DNA of 64,000 nt from DATKUK01 sp035530655 (GCA_035530655.1 DATKUK010000102.1:124001-188000); one strand, 5' to 3'; shown: positions 52,496-62,169, counted from the stretch's first letter. Notes: generated by a model from the letters alone, not told the origin. A program made the numbers and translations.

Positions 52496-53194
52496 ATGCT
52501 TGTCAGTGTGGTCATGCCGGTCTACAACGAACGGGCGACGATCGAGCAGATCGTCCGGCGCGTATTCGAAGCTCCCATTCCGCATCAGGTCCAGTTGATC
52601 GTGGTGGACGACGGGTCCACGGACGGCACGCGCGAGTTGTACCCCAAGCTGCGCCAACAGTACGCCGACAAGCCATTGGTCATCATTGAGCAGCCCACCA
52701 ACCGCGGCAAGGGCGCCGCGCTGCGCGCCGGCTTCGCAGGGGCAAGTGGAGAGGTGGTGCTCATCCAGGATGCGGATCTAGAGTATAATCCTCAGGATTA
52801 TCCAAAGCTGCTTCGCCCGATCGAGCTCGGCAAGGCCGACGTCGTGTATGGTTCGCGATTTATCGGACAGGAACATCGTGTCCTGCTCTTCTGGCACTAT
52901 GTGGGCAACAAGCTGCTTACGGTTCTGTCGAACGCATTCACGAACCTGAACCTGACGGATATGGAAAGCTGCTACAAGGTATTTCGCCGGGAGGTGATCT
53001 CGGGGCTGCGCCTTCGGCAGAACGGTTTCGGCTTTGAGCCGGAGGTCACTGCCAAGGTGGCACGCGGCAACTGGCGGATATACGAAGTGGCGATTACCTA
53101 CGACGGGCGGGATTACAGTCAGGGCAAGAAGATCACCTGGACCGACGGCGTCAAGGCCTTTTACTGCATCATTCGGTATCATCTGATGGACTGA
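52496..53194 (+). CDS. Family 2 glycosyltransferase (DPM1-like)
   Basis: 232 residues from ATG 52496 (AGGAG eight bases upstream). The GT-A fold is complete: 'VVMPVYNERATIEQIV', 'LIVVDDGSTDGTREL', 'IEQPTNRGKGAALRAGF', the metal-binding 'LIQDADLEYNPQDYPKLL', and 'DMESCYKVFRREVI'. The family includes dolichol- and undecaprenyl-phosphate sugar transferases; there is no C-terminal TM, so the enzyme works at the cytoplasmic face. The sugar donor is unknown. Confidence 0.93.
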   Translation: MLVSVVMPVYNERATIEQIVRRVFEAPIPHQVQLIVVDDGSTDGTRELYPKLRQQYADKPLVIIEQPTNRGKGAALRAGFAGASGEVVLIQDADLEYNPQDYPKLLRPIELGKADVVYGSRFIGQEHRVLLFWHYVGNKLLTVLSNAFTNLNLTDMESCYKVFRREVISGLRLRQNGFGFEPEVTAKVARGNWRIYEVAITYDGRDYSQGKKITWTDGVKAFYCIIRYHLMD

Positions 53195-53378
53195 GGCGGA
53201 ACCCACCCTGGCCCGGGCAGAGGCGAGCCATCCGGCGGCGTCCCGCCCGAGACCACACCGGGGTGTCGTCTTGAGCAGACGTCTTATCGGTCGGTGTGCG
53301 CTGGGCGACTCCCGATGTTGTGCCGGCTAACGGGACGCAGTTTTGCTGCCGATAATTCCCGTTGGAGTCAGCGACGGT

Positions 53379-55331
53379 ATGCGCCCAGCGATCTATTCCT
53401 ATCTGCTGCAAACGGAGAATCCCTCAGCCGACCGCGCGTTGGCAGCCGCGCTGGCGGAGGTGGAGGCTGCGTTCGCTGAGCCGGTGGTGCAGACGATCCT
53501 CGCACGCGGCGCCGCCGGCGCGGACGGCTTGATTCGCTTCTTCCATCGTCTGCCGTCCGCCGTAAAGAACTTGGTGGTTCACGAGGTGGCGAGGCTGCGC
53601 GAGCCCCTTCACCGTGTTGGGCGCGCCTCAGACACATTGGGGCGAAGCAACGTGTATCGGATCGTGGCTCATGCCAAGTCCATCGAGTTGGCTGGGCTGC
53701 TTACAGTGGGTCTTCGCGACTCCGCACCGGAGGTGCGTTGTGCTGCAGCGGAGGCGCTGCGCGAACTTGCCGACCAGTACCTGACGACCGGCGAGCAGTC
53801 GGCTGACGAAACGGTACACGACCCAGTCGGTCTGCTCGCCGGGCAGCTTGGCAGCGCTTCGGCCGAACGCGGCAAGGAGCGTAAGATTCTCCTTGCTGTC
53901 CTTCAGGAGGGATTGAACAGCCTCGGCGTCCACCGACGCCCGGAGGTGATCGAGACGGCCATGTGGTTCGCCATGCAGTTGGAGCGGATGCTCCAGGCGC
54001 ACGTGGCAGCGGCCGGCGATCAACATATCGAGGTCATCGGCGAACTGCTTCGGCGAGAGCCCACACCTCGCATGGCAGCTTTCGTCTGTCTGGCTCTGGG
54101 TTGGTCGCGGGTACGGCAAGTCGCTGCCGACGTCATCGCACAGGCGAAGGACGGACTGTTTCTGAGGAGCCTGTTGTCGCATAAGGACCGTTTCTGCAAG
54201 CCCGTCGCCCAATATGGTCTAGCCGAGGTGCGTCGGCTGGTCTGGCTGGAGCGAGACCCCGGCCTGATACGGCGGCTGTCATCCGACCAGCAGGTTGCGG
54301 CCATGGCGATCATCTCGGCCTCAGCGATCGACGAGCGGCTAAAGCTGCTGGTCGCTCAGGATGTGCTGTTATCGGGGACGCGCGAAGCCCAACGCATCGC
54401 GCTGGAATGCCTTCTGGCGAACGGCCGAGACGAAACCACCGATACGCTTCGGCAAGTGCTGGCGTGGGATGATGAGGAGTTTACCGAGGCGGCGCTGGTC
54501 GAACTGCTGCGTCGCTCTCCCCCCGACTTGCCCGCGCTGGTTATTCAGCAGCTTACGAGTCGATCTCCGCGTGTGCGACAACTCGCGGCCCAACATGCCG
54601 CGTCCTACAGCTTTGAAAGGTACTGGCAGGCATTTGACGACCTGCCTCCCGACGCGAGAGTCTCTGCCGGTCGCGCGGTGCTCAAGCTGGTCCCTGACTT
54701 CGTCGATCGTCTCGTCCGAAAACTGGAGGAGGGCCGGTCGGATGAAATCCTACGAGCCTTGCAGGCTGCCGACGATCTGAACCTGCTCAAGTCGTTATCA
54801 TCGACGCTGGCACGTCTCGAACGCCACCACAGCCAGAGTGTTCGCGCGGCAGCCGCTCGAGCCTTGGGCAAACTCGACAAGCAGCAACAAACCCGAGCCC
54901 AACAGGCGGTGGATGAAGCCTCAGCGGCTCAGCCGCAGGCGTCGTCGGAACAGCAGGCAAGTCCCCACGCGGCCGTCTCGCCGGAGCGCGTGGCGGACAA
55001 CAAGTTGGGCGAACTGGAGCGAATGCTCAGCGCGCCGGAGACCGAAGCCCGAGCGGATGCCGTTCGCCAGTTGCTCCACACACAGATCGTCCCGGCTACA
55101 GCCATCCTGATCGATCTGCTGACCGATGAGAACGTTTCCCGACGCCAGTGCGGGCTGGAGTTGATCGAAGAAACGCGTCTGGCGGCGATGATGGCTCACG
55201 TGCTGGGCATGGCTCGCCACGAACCTGATCCGTCGCTGCGTCAGCGAGCACAGAACGTGGCCGACACGGTTCGCCAGGAGCTCCAGGCCGCCATCCGTGG
55301 GCACGCCCAGTTTGAGGAGCAGCAAGTATGA
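53379..55331 (+). CDS. HEAT-repeat-like solenoid protein
   Basis: 650 residues, start taken as ATG 53379; a TTG at 53343 would add 12 residues. The product is an alpha-helical solenoid with HEAT-like units, for example 'SAPEVRCAAAEALRELADQY', 'SQSVRAAAARALGKLDKQQQ' and 'RLVRKLEEGRSDEILRAL'. Near the C-terminus a Gln/Ala-rich linker leads to a final repeat pair. There is no signal peptide. Its stop overlaps the next gene (ATGA), so the two are coupled; it may be a cytoplasmic scaffold for that membrane protein. Confidence 0.82.
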   Translation: MRPAIYSYLLQTENPSADRALAAALAEVEAAFAEPVVQTILARGAAGADGLIRFFHRLPSAVKNLVVHEVARLREPLHRVGRASDTLGRSNVYRIVAHAKSIELAGLLTVGLRDSAPEVRCAAAEALRELADQYLTTGEQSADETVHDPVGLLAGQLGSASAERGKERKILLAVLQEGLNSLGVHRRPEVIETAMWFAMQLERMLQAHVAAAGDQHIEVIGELLRREPTPRMAAFVCLALGWSRVRQVAADVIAQAKDGLFLRSLLSHKDRFCKPVAQYGLAEVRRLVWLERDPGLIRRLSSDQQVAAMAIISASAIDERLKLLVAQDVLLSGTREAQRIALECLLANGRDETTDTLRQVLAWDDEEFTEAALVELLRRSPPDLPALVIQQLTSRSPRVRQLAAQHAASYSFERYWQAFDDLPPDARVSAGRAVLKLVPDFVDRLVRKLEEGRSDEILRALQAADDLNLLKSLSSTLARLERHHSQSVRAAAARALGKLDKQQQTRAQQAVDEASAAQPQASSEQQASPHAAVSPERVADNKLGELERMLSAPETEARADAVRQLLHTQIVPATAILIDLLTDENVSRRQCGLELIEETRLAAMMAHVLGMARHEPDPSLRQRAQNVADTVRQELQAAIRGHAQFEEQQV

Positions 55332-55798
55332 CCCGCCTCATTCTTGCTCAGCATAGCAACATCGACCGGTACCGCGCGATGCGCAGCGGCATTGAGCAGA
55401 CGGGTGGCTCGAGCGACTGGCTGGCGCTGCTGCTGATCCTGGTTGGTCTTGCCGGGCTGGTTGGGCTGGCGGTGCTGACGTCATACCTGGTTCGTCGTCG
55501 CCGGTCGCTGGCCAACAGTCCGGATCGACTGTTCCGTCAGGCGTTGGCCGCGCTCGACCTGCCCGCGGTCGACGTGTACTACCTGCGGCAGATCAAGCGC
55601 AAGATCCGTTACGCTCACCCCGCTGTCATCCTCATGAGCCCCCGCCTGCTTGGTCTGGCAGCCAGCCGCGCGGCGGCACCGGAGCCTTTGATCGGAAACC
55701 TGCGCCAGCGGTGCGATGAGGTGTCGCGCCGCCTGTTCGGCGAGCCGGTGCCGGAACTGGTCGAGGACCCGCCGGCCGAAGCCTTCGACGACGTCTGA
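55328..55798 (+). CDS. Small single-TM protein coupled to HEAT gene
   Basis: 156 residues. A TM at about 32-55 (LALLLILVGLAGLVGLAVLTSYLV) is followed by Arg-rich 'RRRRS' and a cytoplasmic part with 'DVYYLRQIKRKIRYAHPAVI' and an acidic tail. No family recognised. The ATG overlaps the stop of the HEAT-repeat gene by four bases. Confidence 0.75.
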   Translation: MTRLILAQHSNIDRYRAMRSGIEQTGGSSDWLALLLILVGLAGLVGLAVLTSYLVRRRRSLANSPDRLFRQALAALDLPAVDVYYLRQIKRKIRYAHPAVILMSPRLLGLAASRAAAPEPLIGNLRQRCDEVSRRLFGEPVPELVEDPPAEAFDDV

Positions 55799-55833
55799 CC
55801 TCGCCTCCCCCACCGCGACCACGATGCGTTTGG

Positions 55834-56970
55834 CTACCCGCCGGATCCATCCGACGTGCTCGGTGGGTGATGTCGGCTCGTCATCCTTCCAGGCACGTAG
55901 GAGCAATACGGCTCCTCAGCCAGATAGTCGCCGTGCTGGTAGAACGCTCTGGCCCGACATCCCCCGCAGATGTGACGGAACTCACACACGCTGCAGCGTC
56001 CCTGTAATAGATCGGTGTTCCGCAGGCGCGCGAAGACCGCCGAGTTACGCCAGATGTCAGCGAAGCGCTGGCGCGTCACGTCGCCGGCAGAGACAGGCAG
56101 ATACCCACACGGATAGACCTGCCCCGTGTGCGAAACGAAGCAGACGGCCCTGCCGGCCAGGCACCCGCGCGTCATCGAGTGCAGCGGCTGCTGGTTCGTG
56201 CTTGCCGGGCGACTACCGTTGGCCTGATGTGCCCCCCTGCCGCCTTGGGCACGCCCACCGAGTTGCCGCACGATTCGGTAATAGTGCGGCGCGCAGGTGG
56301 CCTTGATTGGCACCGAACTCTTGCTCTCCAGCTTGGCCAACTGCACGAGTAGCGCTTCCACCTGATCGGCCGGCAACATCTGCTCTTCCGCGATCTGCTC
56401 GCCACAACCCACCGGCACGAGAAGGAAGTAATGGACCGCGTCGACCCCTAGCGACTCCGCAAGCCTCAGCAGTGCGTCGATCTGCCCGGCATTGTGCCGC
56501 GCGATGGTGCAGTTGATCTGAGCGCTAACGCCGGCTTGCTGGACGTGCTTCAAGCCAGCCAATGCCCGATCAAACGACCCGGCCAATTGCCGGAAGCGAT
56601 CGTGCGTGGCTGCGTCGACGCCATCCAGCGAGATGCTGACTCGAGCAAAGCCCGCCTCACGGACCCGGCGCGCCGCTTCGGCATCGATGAGCGTACCGTT
56701 GCTGGCCAGAGCGGTCCGCAAACCATGTGTGCGTGCCCAATCGGCCAGATCGTAAAGGTCGGGGCGCATCAAGGGCTCGCCACCGGAGAACACCAGAATG
56801 GGTCGCGCGAAGTCGGCCAGGTCGGCGATCATCCGGCGGGCCTGGTCGGTGGTCAGATCGGTTTCGGTGGGCTCGCACGATACGTCCAGGCGGCGACAAT
56901 GGATGCAGGCAAGGTTGCATCCGGCCGTCGTCTCCCAGAACACCAGGCGCAAGGCCGGCGCCTCCCCCAT
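55834..56970 (-). CDS. ahbD: Heme b synthase AhbD (radical SAM, SPASM)
   Basis: 378 residues from ATG 56970 (GGAGG upstream). The radical-SAM cluster is 'TAGCNLACIHCRRLD' (C18, C22, C25). Then come 'PILVFSGGEPLMRPDL' and 'FLLVPVGCGEQI', characteristic of AhbD. The SPASM region has 'KATCAPHYYRI', 'MTRGCLAG', 'VYPCGYL', 'RCSVCEFRHICGGCRARAFY' and ends 'YLAEEPYCSYVP'. AhbD decarboxylates iron-coproporphyrin III in the siroheme-dependent heme route. About 25 low-complexity residues ('RAQGGRGAHQANGSRPAST') are inserted after 'RQLG'. No other heme gene is nearby. Confidence 0.88.
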   Translation of the reverse strand: MGEAPALRLVFWETTAGCNLACIHCRRLDVSCEPTETDLTTDQARRMIADLADFARPILVFSGGEPLMRPDLYDLADWARTHGLRTALASNGTLIDAEAARRVREAGFARVSISLDGVDAATHDRFRQLAGSFDRALAGLKHVQQAGVSAQINCTIARHNAGQIDALLRLAESLGVDAVHYFLLVPVGCGEQIAEEQMLPADQVEALLVQLAKLESKSSVPIKATCAPHYYRIVRQLGGRAQGGRGAHQANGSRPASTNQQPLHSMTRGCLAGRAVCFVSHTGQVYPCGYLPVSAGDVTRQRFADIWRNSAVFARLRNTDLLQGRCSVCEFRHICGGCRARAFYQHGDYLAEEPYCSYVPGRMTSRHHPPSTSDGSGG

Positions 56971-57221
56971 TGCTGACCCCTCCGTTTCGAGCTTCTGCCG
57001 CCCTACCATCGTCGACTGCCTCGGTTACCGGTCCGACCGCGTGCACGCCTCGCGGTTTCGCGTGGTGGGCCGTCTATCGGACCGTCCCATCATCATAGGG
57101 CTCGATCGCGCCACCCTCAAATATGGGTGCAACTCGCCCGCACCAGGAGTCGATATGAACGGCAAATGGGGTAACCACAAGGCGTGTACGCCCGGGTAGG
57201 TGGCGATAAGGAGTTGATCGC

Positions 57222-58277
57222 ATGTCAACAGAGCTGAGCGGAAGAGTCGTGTTTTCCAGTGGCAAGCAAGGCGACTACGACGTGTGGATGCTTGACCTCG
57301 ATGCCAGTCGGCTCGTTCAACTCACCCACGGAGACTTCTGGAACGACAAGCCACGATGGTCACCCGACGGGCGCTGGGTGGTGTTCGTCAGCAGCGTGCA
57401 GGGAACGCCGAACATCTACAAGGTGCCGGCCGGCGGCGGCGAGGTTGTCCCCCTCGTGGAGGACGACCGCTGGAACGACTTCCCTGCGTTCAGCCCCGAC
57501 GGTAGACAACTCGGCTACGTCTCGAACCACGCGGGCAGCAATGACTTGTGGATCGCCGATGCTGACGGGAACCACGCGCGTCAAGTCACAACCTATGAAG
57601 GCGACGACAACTCCTTTTCCTGGATGCCGGACGGCAAATCCGTCCTGTTCAGCAGTGACCGGAGCGGTAACTGTGACATCTGGCGGCTTGACCTGGCCAG
57701 CGGCGAGAAACAGCAACTTACGGTCGATGCGGGTATGGACGTCCATCCGGCCGCCAGCCCCGACGGCCGGCTCATCGCTTTCGTCTCCAACCGACAGTTC
57801 GATCCCGGCGCCCAACGCGACGAATGGGCCGACCGTGATCAGGACATCTGGTTGATGACGGCGTCGGGCAAATACCCCGTGCGGGTCACCAGCAATCAGA
57901 ACTCCGATCGGTGTGTAGCCTGGTCGCCCTGCGGTCGCTTCCTCATCTACGCATCGATCAACTCCGGCTCGGCTGAGCGGCTGCGGATCGTCGACGTCTC
58001 CGACCTGATTGCCGCCTACAAGACGGGCGACCACGACTGCATTCAGCGGGCTGCCGGTCGCTTGCGGTCCTTCAGCCTGGAGCTCGAACGTGCGGCGCTG
58101 GAGGCCGAGATCGATGCCGGCCGCCACCCATTCTTCCTGACGTCCCTGTTGCCGGACTTTCTGGTCAGGCCGTTTTACGGCGAGGAGTACTTCGGCTCCG
58201 AGCGGTATCCCGACTGGATCGGCACCGACGGTCTGAGGAGCAAGACCCTCCAGGCGGCAGCCAGTAAAGCAACGTGA
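57222..58277 (+). CDS. TolB-like beta-propeller protein
   Basis: 351 residues. PD40/TolB repeats recur about every 40-45 residues, each with 'SPDG' and 'W' ('KPRWSPDGRWVVFVSS', 'FPAFSPDGRQLGYVSN', 'SFSWMPDGKSVLFSSDRSG', 'HPAASPDGRLIAFVSN', 'CVAWSPCGRFLIYASI'). No signal peptide is visible, so unlike TolB it may be cytoplasmic. The C-terminal 90 residues are helical. It stands alone between convergent ahbD and the NfeD operon. Confidence 0.88.
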   Translation: MSTELSGRVVFSSGKQGDYDVWMLDLDASRLVQLTHGDFWNDKPRWSPDGRWVVFVSSVQGTPNIYKVPAGGGEVVPLVEDDRWNDFPAFSPDGRQLGYVSNHAGSNDLWIADADGNHARQVTTYEGDDNSFSWMPDGKSVLFSSDRSGNCDIWRLDLASGEKQQLTVDAGMDVHPAASPDGRLIAFVSNRQFDPGAQRDEWADRDQDIWLMTASGKYPVRVTSNQNSDRCVAWSPCGRFLIYASINSGSAERLRIVDVSDLIAAYKTGDHDCIQRAAGRLRSFSLELERAALEAEIDAGRHPFFLTSLLPDFLVRPFYGEEYFGSERYPDWIGTDGLRSKTLQAAASKAT

Positions 58278-58386
58278 GGTTCGCCTGCGGCCACGGCGCG
58301 CGCTAAGTGCTGGCCCGACAGAGGCTTGCATAGGCCTGCGCCCGTCGTATGCGCCGAGCGGGTAGGCTTCTTCAGCGCCGGCGGCG

Positions 58387-58415
58387 TTGGCAATCGTCGT
58401 CACTTCGGGTAGACT
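58387..58415 (+). promoter_or_regulatory. Likely promoter of NfeD-flotillin operon
   Basis: TTGGCA and TAGACT separated by 17 bp, about 65 bases before the NfeD-like start codon, which has AAGGAGG upstream. Confidence 0.5.
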
Positions 58416-58479
58416 ACATCGCTGTCTGGGGGCGCATGTAACGGCGGCGCCTACTGGGTTGGGTCAAGGAGGATAGGCG

Positions 58480-59187
58480 ATGGTCGCCCTTGTTATCGCA
58501 TGCCTCAGCGATGTGGCAATTCTTGCTGCGCTGCCGTCATTGGCTGGGATCTACGTAGTGTGTCTGGTGGTCGGTGGCGGGCTGCTGCTGGTCTCGACCG
58601 CGCTGGGAGGGCACGGGCACGCCGACTTCGATGCGGACGGGGTGGCCGGAGTTGATCTGGACGTGGATGCCGACGCAGTCGACGCCCACGCAGATGACCT
58701 CTCGGCGGGTCACGCCGACACCGATTCAGTCGTGTCGCTGGCGACGTGGTTCTCCTTGCGGTTCGTGATCTACTTCATCGCCGTTTTCGGGCTGATCGGC
58801 ACGGTTCTCACCTATATGGCCGCGATGCAGAACGCGGCCGTTCTGGCATGGGCCGCGGTTGCGGGCCTCGTGGTCGGGCAGACCGTCCACCAGACGCTGC
58901 GCTATCTCAGTCGTACCAGCGGAGACAGCGCCGTTCAAACCTCGGACTACCTCCAGAAGCCCGCGCGGGTAACGATCGCCATCGTGCCACCCAGTCGGGG
59001 CGAGGTGGCGGTACGCGTCCAAGACCGCGAACGCTTCGTACCTGCCGTCGCCAAACACGAAAATGAGCGGTTTGACATCGGACAGACCGTCGTCATCGCA
59101 TCGTTTATCGCCGGAACAGCCGATGTCATTTCGCAGAAGGAACACGAGTTCATGGCCGAGTTAAAAGCGGGAGATAACGATGGATAA
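58480..59187 (+). CDS. NfeD-like membrane protein with OB fold
   Basis: 235 residues. Two to three TMs in the first half (18-40, 90-140), an Asp/His-rich stretch between them ('HGHADFDADGVAGVDLDVDA'), and a C-terminal OB-type domain at about 155-225 ('PARVTIAIVPPSRGEVAVRV'). This is the YuaF/NfeD short form that partners flotillins. Its stop overlaps the flotillin start by eight bases. The metal-like HGHADFD tract is unusual. Confidence 0.85.
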   Translation: MVALVIACLSDVAILAALPSLAGIYVVCLVVGGGLLLVSTALGGHGHADFDADGVAGVDLDVDADAVDAHADDLSAGHADTDSVVSLATWFSLRFVIYFIAVFGLIGTVLTYMAAMQNAAVLAWAAVAGLVVGQTVHQTLRYLSRTSGDSAVQTSDYLQKPARVTIAIVPPSRGEVAVRVQDRERFVPAVAKHENERFDIGQTVVIASFIAGTADVISQKEHEFMAELKAGDNDG

Positions 59188-60538
59188 CATGGTACTTGCT
59201 CAGGGCAGCGATCCGGCCTCGGCGGTGATCATCGGCTTGGGGATCCTGCTGGTCATCATTGCCTTCGTCATACTCCTTTCGAAACTCATGGTGGTGGGCA
59301 ACCCCAGCGAGTTGCTGGTCATCAGCGGCCGGCGGACCCACGAGGGACAGGGGTATCGCACGCTGATCGGCGGACGCACGCTGGTGATCCCCATCCTCGA
59401 GAAGGCCGCCACCGTCAGCCTGCGCAACATGCAGGTCGGTCTTGAAGTCAAGGCGCAGTCGGGCGGCGGCAAGATGGTACCCATCACCGTAACCGGCGTG
59501 GCCAACGTCAAGGTTTCCTCAGAGCCCGAGGTCCGCGGCAACGCCATCGAGCGTTTTCTCGGACAGCCTCAAGCTGAGCTTCAGCGCGTGGCGCGCGAGA
59601 CGCTCGAGGGCGGTCTGCGTGCCGTCATCGGCAAGATGGTGCCCGAGGAGATCGTCGAGGATCGCGACAAGTTCGTGGCCACCGTGATGAAAGAGGTGAC
59701 CGACGACTTCTGCAAACTGGGCATGGTGATCGACAGTGTCAACATCCAGAACGTCCACGACGAAGAGGAGTACCTCGTATCGATCGCGCGCAAGGCGGCG
59801 GCGCTGGTCCGTGCCGACGCCCGCCAGTACGAGGCCCAGAGAAAGGCCGAGGCCGACGTCAAGGAGGCCGAAGCCGACGCCCAGGCCCGACGTGCCCGCG
59901 CCGAGCGCGATGCCGAGGCCAGATCGGCCGAAGCCGCCGGCCATCAGAAGGCCGAGCAGGCACGCCTGACGGCCGAAAAAGCAATTGCTGAAGCCGACAA
60001 TGACCTGCGCATCCGCAAAGCCGAGCTGGCGCAGCAGGCCGAACTGAAAGAGGCTGAAACTCAGGTCGCAGCCGCCAAGGCCGAGGAGGCACGTCTGCTG
60101 GCCACGCAGGTCAAGGCCGCTAACGCCGCACGCGACGTAGCCAAAGCCAAGGCCGAAGGTGATGCAGCCACCATCCTCGAAGAGGGCAAAGCCCGCGCCA
60201 CCGCCATTGAGCAGATCGGCACGGCCATCGAAGACCACCCGGACGCACTGAAAGTCATACTTATCGAAATGATGCCCGATATCGTGCGCGAAATCACCAA
60301 GACCGTCGCCAACGTCGAGCTCGGCAGCATCACGGTGATCGACGGTGGAAAGGGCGAGGCTATGTCCGGCGCTGCGTTGGGACGGGCACGCATGCTCACC
60401 GACTCGCTCGCGACGCTCAACAGTGTGCTTGGGGTCGATCTCCGCTCGCTTGCCCAGTCGATCGCCGCCAACATCACGGGCGACGGCCGAGTGGCCGGGG
60501 CGCCCGCGGCCAGTCCGGGCAAACCGACTGAAGCCTGA
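59180..60538 (+). CDS. Flotillin-family (SPFH) scaffold protein
   Basis: 452 residues. An N-terminal hairpin TM (VIIGLGILLVIIAFVILLS) is followed by the SPFH domain (about 35-190) with 'PSELLVISGRR', 'VPITVTGVANVKV' and 'CKLGMVIDSVNIQNVHDEEE'. A long Ala/Glu coiled coil (about 205-345; 'RAERDAEARSAEA') follows, then the C-terminal 'IIEMMPDIVREITKTVANVE' region. This is the FloT/YuaG type organising membrane microdomains. Co-transcribed with the NfeD-like gene and probably the AAA gene. Confidence 0.93.
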   Translation: MDNMVLAQGSDPASAVIIGLGILLVIIAFVILLSKLMVVGNPSELLVISGRRTHEGQGYRTLIGGRTLVIPILEKAATVSLRNMQVGLEVKAQSGGGKMVPITVTGVANVKVSSEPEVRGNAIERFLGQPQAELQRVARETLEGGLRAVIGKMVPEEIVEDRDKFVATVMKEVTDDFCKLGMVIDSVNIQNVHDEEEYLVSIARKAAALVRADARQYEAQRKAEADVKEAEADAQARRARAERDAEARSAEAAGHQKAEQARLTAEKAIAEADNDLRIRKAELAQQAELKEAETQVAAAKAEEARLLATQVKAANAARDVAKAKAEGDAATILEEGKARATAIEQIGTAIEDHPDALKVILIEMMPDIVREITKTVANVELGSITVIDGGKGEAMSGAALGRARMLTDSLATLNSVLGVDLRSLAQSIAANITGDGRVAGAPAASPGKPTEA

Positions 60539-60599
60539 TGTTTGCCCTCTTGCTACGCCGTCCGCAGCATATTCTGCTGCCCGCCAGGAGATTTTGTCC

Positions 60600-62093
60600 G
60601 TGGCGTTAAGCGACCGACAGCGACTACAGCACCTTGTCCGAGCCAATCACCCATGCATCGCGATCACCACGCACGAGGAGGACTATGCGCTTCCCCTGGT
60701 GGTAGAGGTGGCTGCGGAACTGGGCGAGCCGTTGCAGGTCTGGAGCGTGGTGGGCGGTCTTCACGACGGAATGGTGGCTGACAGTCCCGCCCTGCCGGAA
60801 ACGGAGCATCCGGCTGCGGCTCTCTACAAACTGGCGCGGGAGCCGGCGGCCCGGCTCTGTGCCATGCTCGATCTGGCCGGGCACCTGAACGACCAGCGGA
60901 CCCTCCGCCTGCTGCGCGATGCGATACACCACTTCCGCCGTGTAGGCGCCACGGTCGTGCTGATCGATCATCTCGAGCGATTGCCGCCCGTGATCGCCGC
61001 CGAAGCGACCCGCTTCGAGATCTCGCTGCCCGACGAGAAGGAGCTGGAATCGATCACCCGCGCGGCCCTCAGCCAAGTGCATCGGCGTTACCCGATCAGG
61101 ATCGACCTGACCCGCAGCGAGCTGCGCACCATCATCCGGAATCTTCAGGGCCTCACACGCCGGCAGGCCAAACAGATCATCATCGACGCGGTTATGGAGG
61201 ATCGACGTTTTGCCGCCAAGGATATCAACGCCGTGCTGGCCCTGAAGCGCCAGACGGTCCACACAGGCGGTCTGCTCGAGTATGTCGAAACACCGGTCGA
61301 CCTGACTGAGATCGGCGGGTTGCGCAATCTCAAGGCGTGGCTGAAAAAGCGCGAGCGTGCGTTAACCGAAAAAGGCGAAGCCTTTGGGCTGCGCGCCCCG
61401 CGAGGCGTGCTCATGGTCGGCGTGCAGGGCGCGGGCAAGAGCCTGTGCGCCAAAGCCATTGCCGCCGCCTGGCAGCGCCCCCTGCTGCGAATGGATCCGG
61501 GCGCCTTGTATGACCGGTACGTGGGTGAATCGGAACGGCGCTTGCGCGAGGCGCTTCGCCAGGCGGAGATGATGGCTCCGATCGTCCTGTGGATTGACGA
61601 GATCGAAAAGGCCTTCGCCTCCGCCGCGAGCCGAAGCACCGACGGGGGCCTTTCGCAGCGCATGTTCGGCACGCTGCTCACCTGGATGCAGGAGCATCAG
61701 TCGGGCGTGTTCCTGGTGGCGACGGCCAACGAGATCGACGCCCTCCCGCCTGAGTTGCTCCGCAAAGGCCGCTTCGACGAAATCTTCTTCGTCGATCTGC
61801 CCGACAAGCAAACGCGGAAGGAAATATTCGCCATTCACCTGGCCAAGCGGAAACGCGACCCGGGCAGCTTCGATCTCGACGCCCTGGCTGACGTCGCCGA
61901 AGGGTACAGCGGCGCGGAAATCGAGCAGGCCGTCCTCTCGGCGTTGCATGACGCTTTCGACGAGGGCGCGGAACTCGACACGCAGCGAGTCGCTGCCGCC
62001 GTGAAGGGCTCGCCCCCTCTGTTGGTGACGATGGCCGAGCGAATCGATGCGCTGCACCGGTGGGCCGACGGGCGCTGCGTATCGGCCGGATAG
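60600..62093 (+). CDS. AAA+ ATPase (Ycf46-like)
   Basis: 497 residues, start taken as GTG 60600 (AGGAG nine bases upstream). Residues 1-240 form a regulatory N-domain ('ANHPCIAITTHEEDYALPLV', 'VVLIDHLERLPP', and a degenerate ATPase-like region). The AAA core begins about 265: Walker A 'GVQGAGKSLCAKAIA', Walker B 'IVLWIDEIEKAF', sensor 1 'VFLVATANEIDALPPELLRKGRFDE', then the lid domain. This is the plastid Ycf46/DUF815-type arrangement. The 61-base gap after flotillin suggests one transcript. The target is unknown. Confidence 0.88.
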   Translation: MALSDRQRLQHLVRANHPCIAITTHEEDYALPLVVEVAAELGEPLQVWSVVGGLHDGMVADSPALPETEHPAAALYKLAREPAARLCAMLDLAGHLNDQRTLRLLRDAIHHFRRVGATVVLIDHLERLPPVIAAEATRFEISLPDEKELESITRAALSQVHRRYPIRIDLTRSELRTIIRNLQGLTRRQAKQIIIDAVMEDRRFAAKDINAVLALKRQTVHTGGLLEYVETPVDLTEIGGLRNLKAWLKKRERALTEKGEAFGLRAPRGVLMVGVQGAGKSLCAKAIAAAWQRPLLRMDPGALYDRYVGESERRLREALRQAEMMAPIVLWIDEIEKAFASAASRSTDGGLSQRMFGTLLTWMQEHQSGVFLVATANEIDALPPELLRKGRFDEIFFVDLPDKQTRKEIFAIHLAKRKRDPGSFDLDALADVAEGYSGAEIEQAVLSALHDAFDEGAELDTQRVAAAVKGSPPLLVTMAERIDALHRWADGRCVSAG

Positions 62094-62140
62094 CTGCGAT
62101 GCCTGCGGCCCCGGTGGGCCGACGGCCCGGCCGCCGGTCT

Positions 62141-62169
62141 TGACCTTCCCTCACTCAGGTCGTATATAA
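62141..62169 (+). promoter_or_regulatory. Strong sigma-70-like promoter for pheA-aroF
   Basis: TTGACC and TATATA separated by exactly 17 bp, about 60 bases before the pheA start codon. Confidence 0.65.

Noticed and set aside
59519..60646. Minus-strand open frame of about 375 codons over the flotillin gene
   Set aside because: Leu/Gly-rich shadow of the flotillin coiled-coil repeats; no start signal and no family.
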